Of a stretch of 64,000 nucleotides of DNA, positions 9,224 through 18,500 are shown in pieces (position 1 is the stretch's first letter; each line of letters opens with the position of its first letter). Origin of the DNA: a virus; IMG/VR virus record IMGVR_UViG_3300025669_000021, positions 37,416 through 101,415 of that record, one strand, 5' to 3'. The position numbers and the translations under genes were made by a program. Under the pieces are notes generated by a model. That model searched no databases and had not been told where the DNA came from. It was given only the letters and a program-made list of their open reading frames with translations.

Positions 9224-9411
9224 TGAAAAATCTAATCCCCATATTGCTGATTGCCATTGCCCTATCAAGTGGCTGCACTATGCCTAGCATGGTCTATCAG
9301 CGCACTAACGATATAGGACAGGTATACAACGTAGATGCCCGATGGTGGGCCGTGACTAAGGAAATAGGCAAAGCTGGAATGACCGTCGGAGCATTCATCA
9401 TCGCATTCTAA
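9223..9411 (+). CDS. Small lipoprotein
   Basis: 62 residues, starting at the ATG that overlaps the fibre stop. Residues 1-18 are a hydrophobic signal ending LSSGC, a lipobox-like cleavage site with Cys at position 18. A second weakly hydrophobic stretch closes the protein (AGMTVGAFIIAF). Small phage lipoproteins of this size can be outer spanins or superinfection-exclusion proteins; neither is shown here. A longer in-frame start at 9202 is less likely because it would bury the signal peptide. Confidence 0.6.
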   Translation: MKNLIPILLIAIALSSGCTMPSMVYQRTNDIGQVYNVDARWWAVTKEIGKAGMTVGAFIIAF

Positions 9412-9430
9412 GAAAGGGAAGTATTGGACT

Positions 9431-9838
9431 ATGAGCAACGAGGGGCAGATGATTCTATCTAGCATGAAGAAAGAGAACACTCGGGCGATCAAGACGGCCA
9501 GGGATTCAGAGGGTAGTGACTGTTGCGCTTCTCACCCCGCCATACGATCATTGGCAGAGCGCAGCTTGAGTAACGGGGAGCTTCTTGGTGATATGATAAT
9601 GATGGTTCCTGACCAGATCGCCGCAAAGGTTGTCGAGCAGACAGTGGTAAATGGCCCTGTCGATACCGATGCTCTTGTAGATGAGGTAAGCAAACGGCGC
9701 CGGGGCCGTCTATTCTTGAAAAGGGGCCAGTGGGAATTCTCTGGGGATATACAGAGCGCACTGACACTGGGCCTATTCCTACTGGGGGTGTATTGGTTTC
9801 TCGGTAAACACGGGATGCTTCCTAGCTGGATGCAGTAA
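9431..9838 (+). CDS. Single-span membrane protein
   Basis: 135 residues. Hydrophilic for 105 residues, with a Cys pair (CC) near 31 and a basic cluster SKRRRGRLFLKRG near 86-98, then one membrane span (LTLGLFLLGVYWFLG, about 112-126) close to the C-terminus. Such C-tail anchored proteins in phage late operons can be holin- or pinholin-like or anchor the preceding lipoprotein. No family recognised. Confidence 0.6.
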   Translation: MSNEGQMILSSMKKENTRAIKTARDSEGSDCCASHPAIRSLAERSLSNGELLGDMIMMVPDQIAAKVVEQTVVNGPVDTDALVDEVSKRRRGRLFLKRGQWEFSGDIQSALTLGLFLLGVYWFLGKHGMLPSWMQ

Positions 9839-9852
9839 AAAGGGGTGATTTC

Positions 9853-11937
9853 ATGCCGTCAATCAAGCTCGATCAGTTCAAAGGGATCATACCAAGGACA
9901 GCGCCAAAACTCCTTTCACCAAATGCAGCCCAGACCGCGCAGAACGTAGAATTGATGTCCGGGCGCCTGGAAGCTCTATTGCCGCTCGGCGCGGAAGTCG
10001 ACACCCAGGCGGGAAACACCATATTCAAGTGGTATCGCAACTCCTCCTCTGAATGGCTCTCAATGACGGGTATTGAGGATTTCGCCGTTGGTCCTATTCG
10101 GGCTGATCAATACGATAGGGTCTACTTCACCGATGGCGGCACCCTCAAGATGAACGCCTGGAAGACATCCAAGATTACCAGGACAGTAGGTCTGACGGCC
10201 CCCAATGCTGCTCATGTCCCTACTTTGACGTCTTCTGCAGTCAATAAGTGGAGGTTTAATCCAGGAGCAATCGCCAATGATCTACGTCTTAACTCAAGCA
10301 TAGGAATATCCCTACCGTGGAATACACCTACTCCTGAAACCAACGAAGATATCACGCCTGAGAGATGGGAATTTACTGCTGACGGAAAGTGTCACGTTTG
10401 GTTTCCTGTTCCGGGCCAACGGATAAATACGTCAACTGGGGCATCATGGGTTAGTTATAGTTTAACATCCATATTCCTCTACCAGTTGAAGGTAGATACA
10501 GCCGGTGGCGGTACTGACGCTACTAAACCAGCAGCATACGGACAACTGACCAATACTGTATCCTTTGATATTACTGATGGAGTAGAAGGGACGAAGTATG
10601 CGGAACTGGTTGTAGAGTCAATGACAAGAGAAGGAATGGAAGTAGAGTGGATAGATGGATCTACTGGAAAATCTCTTATTAGTGGTCGTCCTGATGGAAC
10701 ATTTGCAACATTCACTTGCTCTGACCACATGGCTCATCTAGTTCTCAATCTCAACTATGTTGATCTTGTCGGAAGTAAACTCAGGCAGACATCATACTAT
10801 GTTCAGACCTACGTTGATGATCTAGGCGAAGAGAGCCCCGCTAGTGGCATCTCAGCGGCAATAGAGTTCGTTCCCGGCACAGAAGTAGTCCTGGGGCTGG
10901 GCTCCGATCCTGGGGGCAATATAGCGACGAGACGGCTATACAGATCGGCGGCTGGAAGCCTGGAAGATGCTTTCTTCTATGTGGCAGACATTACAGCGGC
11001 CACAACAGCCTATACGGACACGAAGACGGACGCGGAGCTAGGAGAGGTCATCCCCGGCTTTGAGAATCCTCCAACGACTCTGACGGGCATTGTGGCTATG
11101 TCTAATGGTTTTCTGGCTGGCTGGTCTGGGAAAACTCTCCATTTCAGCGAACAGTGGCACCCCTATAGCTGGCTGGATACTTACCAGATTAACCTAGAGT
11201 ACGATATTATTGGTCTGGCGGTTGTGGATACCGACCTGATTGTGATGACTGAGGGTCATCCTTACGTTGTGACAGGTGTTCACCCAGAGAACATGACGGT
11301 AGACAAGATTGCTCTCTCCCAGTCTTGTGCAAGCCGTCGATCGATCGCAACGATGAAGGATAGCGTATTCTATACGTCTCCGGACGGGATTGTAAGGATT
11401 AGGCACGGCGCCGGCCAACTGATCACCGAGGATTTCTACACAAGGGTCCAGTGGCAAGCCCTTACCCCGTCATCGGCTATATCCGCGGTGCAGGATAAGA
11501 AGTATTTCGCGTGGATGACCGGGATAAAGCTCATTTTTGACATGGACGAGGGGCTTGCGGCTATCACGTCCCATGATATCACGGCAACGGCCGTCTATAC
11601 TGATCTGGTGGATGATACTCTATACGTGTCTCAATCAGGAGTAATCAAGGGTTGGGAGAAGGGGTCAGTCAATAAGACTATCCTCTGGAAGTCGAAGGAA
11701 TACGCTATTCAGCGCCGGTGGGCCCCGGTGGCGGGTCGAATAGTGGCAGATTCGTACCCTGTAACGCTCAGACTGTACGCAGAGGGCGCCCTAGTGTCGA
11801 CCGTGACCGTTTCTAGCCAGACAGCCTTTAGGATCCCTATACTGCGTCAGGAGCGCGTGTGGTCCCTCGACGTGCAGAACGATGACACTATCGATGAAGT
11901 GATGATCTCTAGCAGCATGAAGAATTTGAGAACGTAA
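9853..11937 (+). CDS. Tail nozzle/hub-like virion protein
   Basis: 694 residues. The N-terminal style (KLDQFKGIIPRTAPKLLSPNAAQTAQNVELMSGRL) is a widespread phage family found beside short-tail connectors, followed by a repeating beta-rich body that reads like a beta-propeller or nozzle protein, with Trp/Tyr-Asp-Gly turns (YFTDGGTLKM, VFYTSPDGIVRI). It would form the lower part of a short tail. No signal peptide. The next gene starts two bases after its stop. Confidence 0.6.
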   Translation: MPSIKLDQFKGIIPRTAPKLLSPNAAQTAQNVELMSGRLEALLPLGAEVDTQAGNTIFKWYRNSSSEWLSMTGIEDFAVGPIRADQYDRVYFTDGGTLKMNAWKTSKITRTVGLTAPNAAHVPTLTSSAVNKWRFNPGAIANDLRLNSSIGISLPWNTPTPETNEDITPERWEFTADGKCHVWFPVPGQRINTSTGASWVSYSLTSIFLYQLKVDTAGGGTDATKPAAYGQLTNTVSFDITDGVEGTKYAELVVESMTREGMEVEWIDGSTGKSLISGRPDGTFATFTCSDHMAHLVLNLNYVDLVGSKLRQTSYYVQTYVDDLGEESPASGISAAIEFVPGTEVVLGLGSDPGGNIATRRLYRSAAGSLEDAFFYVADITAATTAYTDTKTDAELGEVIPGFENPPTTLTGIVAMSNGFLAGWSGKTLHFSEQWHPYSWLDTYQINLEYDIIGLAVVDTDLIVMTEGHPYVVTGVHPENMTVDKIALSQSCASRRSIATMKDSVFYTSPDGIVRIRHGAGQLITEDFYTRVQWQALTPSSAISAVQDKKYFAWMTGIKLIFDMDEGLAAITSHDITATAVYTDLVDDTLYVSQSGVIKGWEKGSVNKTILWKSKEYAIQRRWAPVAGRIVADSYPVTLRLYAEGALVSTVTVSSQTAFRIPILRQERVWSLDVQNDDTIDEVMISSSMKNLRT

Positions 11938-11939
11938 TT

Positions 11940-12533
11940 ATGGGCAGAAGAGTACAAGTTGACGTAGTGCAGTCGAGGTCGTTGGTTTCCCCGCATGGGG
12001 TCGATGATGCTCTGACATATAGATGCTTACGGGCCCTCGTTGAAAATGTGCGTCACCTAAAGAGTGAGATGAACCCCAAGGCCAATAAGGCTGTAGAAAA
12101 CTTCCAAGAGACAAATATAGGTGCAGGAGATCTATCAGGAGAAGTAGAGGGGCCGCAAGGAGAGAGGGGGCCAAGAGGACGTAAGGGGGAAGATGGCGAG
12201 GATGGCAGTCCATACGATCATTCCTTCAAGTTTACGGCTACGAGCACCACGGGCGGGGATATAACAGAGGGATATTGCTTCATAGGTGGAGCGGCAAAGA
12301 CGATCACCAACCTTCCATCATCTGTTTCCTCGATCACTTCCAGCGTGAAATACTATATAGAGATAGACCTTGCGGCCGCAACCGCCGAATGGAAGTCAAC
12401 TTCTAGCGCCTATCCCGTCTCCGATATTGATACTGAAATATGGCCTATTCTTGAGCTTACAGCCGCCGATAGCGTAATTAGCGCAGTTCTCGAGCGGTAC
12501 ACTTCTGATATTCATGTGACACTGGCAGCGTAA
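11940..12533 (+). CDS. Collagen-like tail fibre protein
   Basis: 197 residues. Residues 71-91 are seven uninterrupted Gly-X-Y triplets starting GPQGERGPRGRKG, the collagen signature that drives triple-helix formation in some phage fibres. An N-terminal helix precedes it and a beta-rich, Ser/Thr-rich C-terminal domain follows (about 100-197), probably the binding tip. Lacks a signal peptide. Its stop overlaps the next start (TAATG). Confidence 0.7.
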   Translation: MGRRVQVDVVQSRSLVSPHGVDDALTYRCLRALVENVRHLKSEMNPKANKAVENFQETNIGAGDLSGEVEGPQGERGPRGRKGEDGEDGSPYDHSFKFTATSTTGGDITEGYCFIGGAAKTITNLPSSVSSITSSVKYYIEIDLAAATAEWKSTSSAYPVSDIDTEIWPILELTAADSVISAVLERYTSDIHVTLAA

Positions 12534-13603
12534 TGAAACAAATCATTTTGGCAATAATTCTAATGGCGTCTATATCGCACTCAGCGACATGGAGTGATGA
12601 TGTATGGCCGGGGTGGGATACTCCGAGATCAAACTACTGGAGAGCGGTAGATTGTTACAGTGGGCTAGTGCAGCGTATCGATGTTCTTTCATCGTCTGCC
12701 GTAGACGCTCCATCCCACAGAAACAACAGGAGTGATCTTGTAGCATATAAGGTCAAAACAAGAACGATAATGTCATCATTCATGCCTGTAACCAATCTGA
12801 GTGGTTTGGTATCGGTCCCGTACTTAGACCCCACTAATAGATGCTTTATCAGCAAGATCCCTACCAACTACTTTGAATACACTCCGCAGAGAAGCCTGTC
12901 AGGGCTCGGAACATTTGACGATGATTCAGGAGTAGGACATCTGCACGGGTACACAAACAATGATACAGCAAGAGGCGGCACTAATTTCCCCGGGTCGCAG
13001 ACAAACTGGTACACTACTGATTACGGATGGGATCCTCTCAAAGTGCTGATTACTAACATGATTTCTACAGCAGACACCATCTATCCAGTTATGACTATAA
13101 TACCGGCATGGCGATTCTATGGTACTCACAGCGGATCAGGAACAGAATCATGGTCAAACGTGGTTGACGCTGCAAAACTGGATTGGGCAGAGACAATACA
13201 CTGCACATGGGCAAATTATACTGTTGGAAACATATCTGGTACATCGTTTGATGCTGATACCTGGGGCCTACAGTGGCAGTCTGGAATATCTCACATGAAC
13301 ACAGCACATAATAAGACGGTACATTTCCATATATGGGTTGATCCTACTAGCGGCGGCGGTGCTGGTGCTGTTCATACGTTCAGCAACATGGGAGACGATT
13401 GGGTAAAGGAGAGCGCGTACAGCTACGCAGGGAATACAAACGCCTTACTGAGCGCCACGGCAACCAATAGCTCCATCTCTCACAATACAAATGCCCCAAC
13501 TAGCTGGCCGTCCGAGCCCGGAGTAGGAGAGACGCGCTATAAGGGGTATTTCATTGACCAAGGGAAAGATATCTCAGTGTTTGAGTGGGAATTTGACTAT
13601 TAA
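12533..13603 (+). CDS. Exported protein of unknown function
   Basis: 356 residues with a signal peptide (residues 1-18, MKQIILAIILMASISHSA). The mature protein is rich in Trp, Asn, Thr and His, and has segments such as DYGWDPLKVLITNMIS and HNKTVHFHIWVDPTSGG. It is not a simple repeat protein; the Trp/His content suggests a folded enzyme or carbohydrate-binding domain, but I do not recognise it. Start overlaps the stop of the collagen-like gene, so expression is coupled to fibre genes. Confidence 0.65.
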   Translation: MKQIILAIILMASISHSATWSDDVWPGWDTPRSNYWRAVDCYSGLVQRIDVLSSSAVDAPSHRNNRSDLVAYKVKTRTIMSSFMPVTNLSGLVSVPYLDPTNRCFISKIPTNYFEYTPQRSLSGLGTFDDDSGVGHLHGYTNNDTARGGTNFPGSQTNWYTTDYGWDPLKVLITNMISTADTIYPVMTIIPAWRFYGTHSGSGTESWSNVVDAAKLDWAETIHCTWANYTVGNISGTSFDADTWGLQWQSGISHMNTAHNKTVHFHIWVDPTSGGGAGAVHTFSNMGDDWVKESAYSYAGNTNALLSATATNSSISHNTNAPTSWPSEPGVGETRYKGYFIDQGKDISVFEWEFDY

Positions 13604-13622
13604 ATAACAGGAGACAATAGCG

Positions 13623-14357
13623 ATGGCTAAGAAGTTTTGGAACACAACTGGAAAAGAAAAAAGACTTTGGAACCCAGATAAGAAAGTAGGCCTCAAGGAC
13701 AAGAAGTCTACATCTGGCGTAAAGAGCAAGTCCAAGGACATCGGGCGTACTAATGCCGGTGCTGTATCTGATTCCCGCTCACGCAGGGCTCTATCTGGTG
13801 CTAAAAATGCCGCAAACAGATTGATCGGGCTTGGCGGTGAATATGCCGCTCGGGGAAGGAAATTTGAGGGTATTGATGATCAGATCATTGATCAGGCCTC
13901 GCAGTCTCCCGACTTCCTTGTTGATCAGGCGGCAACCGATACAACCTTGGCTTTTGACAAGTCGAAGGGCATAATGGACCGCAACGCCTCTCGTATGGGT
14001 ATAGATCCTAGTAGTGGCCGGTTTGGCGGTCTGCAGCAACAATGGGCTATGGCTCGATCTGCAGCGGAAGCTGGAGCAAAGACCCGTGCACGGCGCCAAG
14101 CAACGGACGTCAACTTTAGTAGGCTCCTCCAGGCGTCAGGAATAGGATCTCGCTACCCGGGATTGGCTGTAAATGCTACTTCGGCTGGTGGTAGTGCTTT
14201 GAGTGGTCTGGCCGGTGACTACGGAAGCAGGGCTTTTGATTCAGCGGCAGAAGGATCCTATGTTGATTCTAACAGTAACGCCGGTAACGGTGGTAACGGT
14301 GGTAACGGTGGGTCCAGTCTTCAATCTGAGGTAGATCAAGAACAGGGAGATTTGTAA
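13623..14357 (+). CDS. Internal virion-like protein
   Basis: 244 residues, basic N-terminus (Lys-rich for 50 residues), then Ala-rich helices. The motif RNASRMGIDPSSGRFGG (about 119-135) is typical, in my memory, of podovirus internal virion proteins ejected with the DNA. A short repeat of GGTAACGGT units at about 14283-14311 encodes a Gly-Asn-Gly linker near the C-terminus. Stop overlaps the next start. Confidence 0.65.
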   Translation: MAKKFWNTTGKEKRLWNPDKKVGLKDKKSTSGVKSKSKDIGRTNAGAVSDSRSRRALSGAKNAANRLIGLGGEYAARGRKFEGIDDQIIDQASQSPDFLVDQAATDTTLAFDKSKGIMDRNASRMGIDPSSGRFGGLQQQWAMARSAAEAGAKTRARRQATDVNFSRLLQASGIGSRYPGLAVNATSAGGSALSGLAGDYGSRAFDSAAEGSYVDSNSNAGNGGNGGNGGSSLQSEVDQEQGDL

Positions 14358-15586
14358 TGGCGATTAGAAGCGCAGCAGGAGGGCGTCTTGCCGGTCTACG
14401 GGCTGCAGGACAAGATCAAAGGGCCGAGAAGACTGTTGGGCTCAATGAAGCATCTGGAGCTCGGGCAGAGCGTGGGCTACAAGTCAACGAAGCAGCATCA
14501 CGGCGCCAAGATGAAATCTTTCAGGCAGAGAAGCAAGACAGAATCCGCGGCAATGTTGGCCGCGCCTATGAAACTGCATCATGGGGAGATCAAGCAGGAG
14601 CTATAGCTGCGTACAACGAGGGCCGTGCTAAAGATCAGCATATTGACGGTATAGAGGTTGGCGATAATGGCGATCTATTTGTGTCTCGACGTGGAGATCA
14701 AGCAAGGATTAAGCTTGCCAGGATTGAGAGATGGCTACCCAAAAACCCTAACGCCGTAAAAGCAGGGTCAAGAATAACCGCCAACACTCCTGGCGCCCGT
14801 ATGAAGATAGGCCAGGGCATTAACCAGTTTGATAAAAACTATGATACGAAGAAAGCAAAGCAAGACCCAGCTACTAAGAAGGCGATAGAAGACGCCATGC
14901 TGACTTATGATCCAAACACGGACGGTCCGATTGATGAATACCAAGCGAATGTAGCAAGGGATCTAGGGATAGATCCCGCAGGATCTGAGGGTATCGTCAA
15001 CGAATTACAGGCAAAAGACCAAGAGATCGCAGATATGCAGGAATCCATGAGAGCGGGTGGATTTTTCTATGGTCCTGAATTTAGTGTGAAGGGAACTAAG
15101 TTTCCCGTGAATCCCCTCGCCAAAGACCGTAGTTTCAAACTACGGGAGTTGCAGCAGGAAAGAAAGATCCTCGCAAGAGAGTTGGAGATGGCTAATCCCG
15201 TTGTCAGGGCACGGCAAAACAAAATAAGGTTAGAGGAAAGGAAAATCGTCAAGGCTCACCCTGGCTTTGATAGTAACAATGACGGACGTATAGATGAACA
15301 AGATAAGATGTTCCAGGTAGCGCAGTTGGTTGTTGAAACATTAGCCATTCCTGATGATTCAGAAGACCCGAATATCGCAATAAAAAAGAAGAAGTTTAGA
15401 GATAGATACTCGCCAAAGCGACTTATCGAATTTGAAGCTCTGGTCAAAGCCGTAACGAAGAAAGCTACTGCTGACGCCGAGACAAAGGTAGGATTAAGAG
15501 AACCTAAGAAAACTGCTTCTCCTGCTGCTGCTCCAGCGAATAAAGCTCGAGGAAATATCCAAGGTCTACAATTCCAAAACAGGTAA
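14357..15586 (+). CDS. Internal virion-like, coiled-coil protein
   Basis: 409 residues; charged and helical throughout. Residues 15-75 (Ala/Glu/Arg/Gln-rich) look like a coiled coil, the middle contains an EF-hand-like Asp-rich loop (DSNNDGRIDEQDK, about 303-315), and the C-terminus is Lys/Ala-rich. Placed between another internal-virion-like protein and the giant polyvalent protein, it is probably part of the ejected protein set. No enzymatic motif seen. Confidence 0.55.
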   Translation: MAIRSAAGGRLAGLRAAGQDQRAEKTVGLNEASGARAERGLQVNEAASRRQDEIFQAEKQDRIRGNVGRAYETASWGDQAGAIAAYNEGRAKDQHIDGIEVGDNGDLFVSRRGDQARIKLARIERWLPKNPNAVKAGSRITANTPGARMKIGQGINQFDKNYDTKKAKQDPATKKAIEDAMLTYDPNTDGPIDEYQANVARDLGIDPAGSEGIVNELQAKDQEIADMQESMRAGGFFYGPEFSVKGTKFPVNPLAKDRSFKLRELQQERKILARELEMANPVVRARQNKIRLEERKIVKAHPGFDSNNDGRIDEQDKMFQVAQLVVETLAIPDDSEDPNIAIKKKKFRDRYSPKRLIEFEALVKAVTKKATADAETKVGLREPKKTASPAAAPANKARGNIQGLQFQNR

Positions 15587-15592
15587 TATATA

Positions 15593-18500
15593 ATGGCTAA
15601 TGGCTTACTTGATCCTGATCAAGAACTCGCGTTCATAAAATCACTTGATGATGAAACGGCCCCTGTCGACGGGGCTGGTGCCTTCCGTCCTCCAGAAGTG
15701 GATGACCCTCCAGAGGAAGAAACTCTTGACGGGAAGAAGGAGCTATTTTGGCTAGAGAACCTTGACCAGGAGATCCGCCAGGAAAGTGTCAAGGAATTGA
15801 AGGCTAAGGGACAGACCGCAATCCTCGGTAAATCTAAGGCTCGTATGCCATTCGGGGAGAAGTTACGCCGAAGCTTTAGCGGTGAGCCTTTCGGTGCAGA
15901 CGTTACTCCTGTAGAAGGGGCAATAGCTTATCTTTCTCCGGTAGCTAGGACAAACAAGCGTCTTGAACTCAATGAGATCCGTGAAAAGCTTTCAAGAACT
16001 GCAGGAGCCGAAAGCGTAGAAGATGAACTAGCACTATACTCCAAGAACTTCGAAGGATGGTCGGACGGTGATCTATTCCAATATGTGCACGGATCAACAG
16101 AAATACCACCTGACAGGGTAATTGATAGAGAGCAGACCATACGTACCAGCTTGGAACGCGATAAGCAGATGCTAGAGAGGCTTACAGCCTTCGACCAAGA
16201 GCTAGAAGAGCGTGACGGTCCATTGTCAGAGAACGCTCCTACAGTAATGAAGCTGAATAATCTGCTAGAGGATGGTGTATTTGGCGCTATCGACATGATC
16301 CCGTATATGATCAAGATGGCTGCTGGCCCTGTTGGCGTATTCGTTGAGGCTATGACCCAGTTTGATGAACGTCTGCATGGAGAGGGCAAGATCAATGAAG
16401 ATGGCCGATACGAGATCACCAAGGAACAGGCCGGTGTCTTTGAGGCAGCATGGAAGAGTATTTTGTCTGCTGGGGCTGAATATTACATAGAAAAGAAGGT
16501 CGGTTCACAGTTAAAGCTTTTAGGAGGAAAGAAGGGCGCTCAGAGATTCCTTAGTGCTGGAATGCAAGAGTCCATAGAAAAGTTGTCAAAGAAGATGGTT
16601 GGCAAGTCCTTTGGCAAAACTGGGACGAAACTATCAGAACTGACCGGTGCCAAGATCCTCCAGGGATTCAATCCAGCAAACTTGTTTGAGGAGATAATCG
16701 TTGAAGAAGGGCTCCAGGCCGTATGGGATGCCGCCTGGAACCTAGATAACATGGTCGATCCTGAGAATCCAGACAGGAAGCTAGACTTTGCAGAGAGACA
16801 AGCACTGGCCCTATCGTCGTTTGCGAAGTCTATCCCAGAGATGGCGATTAGCTTCTCTCTGTTCGGTATTGGCGGCCAGGGCGCTAATAAACTATCAAGT
16901 ATAAGAACCCGTAGCGCCCAGAAGAAGTATCTCACAGAGCTTGGATTAGAGCCAGAGCGTCAGAAACAGATAATGGACGAGAAAGACCCCAAGAATCGTG
17001 GCGAGATGCTTCTACAGGAAATACTCAGCAGACACCTACGGGCCGAAGCGTTTGGCGTACCATTCCCGTTTGCCCAGGACAAGGAGTCATTGAATAACCG
17101 ATTAGAAGATGCTGAGAAGCTATTCAAATTCGGCACTGAGAAGGCTCCACCCAGCGTAATGGATCAGTTGAGCGTCAGAGCTAAACTAGCCACGATTAAA
17201 GCTGGATTGCCGGCAGAAGGGAAAGAGGGTGAGCAACCAGCAGATCAACCATCAAAAACACCTATAGAACCCCCGGCGCCAAAGGATGAAACGCCTATTC
17301 CTCCCGAGGATCAACCACCTATCGAGGAAGATGATGAAACACCAGAGACGGGCCCAAAGGGTCAGGATCTTGTTGATACCTTTACCGATGAGAACGGCAT
17401 AATCTTTGAGCGTTTTGAAGGTCCGGACGGTACGTCTACGATGATCCAGCGTGATCCAGAGAACAAGGATCCAATACAGGTCATAAAGGGCGATAAGGAC
17501 GTCATCCTCAAGCGTTACACGGAGCAGATCGACAAGATTAAGAAGATTGAGGAGAAGCCTCCGGTAGATACAAAAGCAGTCAAAGCTAAGTACCTTGATG
17601 ACTATGTATCGTACCTGATGGACGATTCTCAGGATAAACCACCAGCAGAGCCAGACATCAGCGAAATGTCTCTCAACAATTTAAGGCGTCAGGCAAAAGA
17701 GATAGCCCTGGATCGCAAGCGCAAAGATGAGAAGCCGCCCGAAGACAAGAAGCCCCCCAAGGAAAAGAAGACGGCCACTGACGAGATAGAAGACATAGAT
17801 ATTGATGACTTGGACGATCTATTAGATGAAGCTGACGAGGGAGAGGCCCCCGCCGAGACTCCCACGCCGCCGCCACCTAGAGATGATCGCCCACCTGTAG
17901 ACGATAATAGACCGCCTGTTGATCGCCCACCGGCAGAGGCTGGTGAGGTCAGCAATGATAACGTCGACAAGCTGAAAGACCTATTCCCTGGCCTTGGGGC
18001 ACCGACACAGTTAGGTTCACCAGCCGGCGCCGAGAAAGAACCAGCTTTCAGCAAGGAAAAGTATGCTGCAGCCACTCCTGTATTCGTATCCAGTATAAAG
18101 GATATGTCTGCTGGCGGGAAAACACTGAAAGACTTCCTCTCCTGGGCAATCAAGAGCTTTGGCTCCGACATCAAACCATACCTGAAACAGTTCGTGGTCG
18201 ACGTTAAAGCTGGCAAGATCAACCTAAAGGAAGAAGATAAGGCCGATACTCCTCCCCCGCCGCCGCCAGGGCCCCAGGACAATACTACGCGCATAAGGGC
18301 ACTTATCCTGTCCGATGCTTCAATGCAGCAGAAAAGTGCTGACATGAAGAAGATGGCCCGGGAACTGGACATATCTGATAAGGCCGTTCAAGAGATGGTT
18401 GAGGCTGAATTGGTCAGAATGGCGAGGAAGATCATTGTAGCCAATGACACCAAGCCAGGAAATACAGATGCCCAGACAATGAAGGATCTGATTGCCCTGT

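Noticed and set aside
14388-14606. 72-aa nested frame in the second internal virion gene
   Set aside because: Host frame is well ordered there and the nested frame has weak start and composition.
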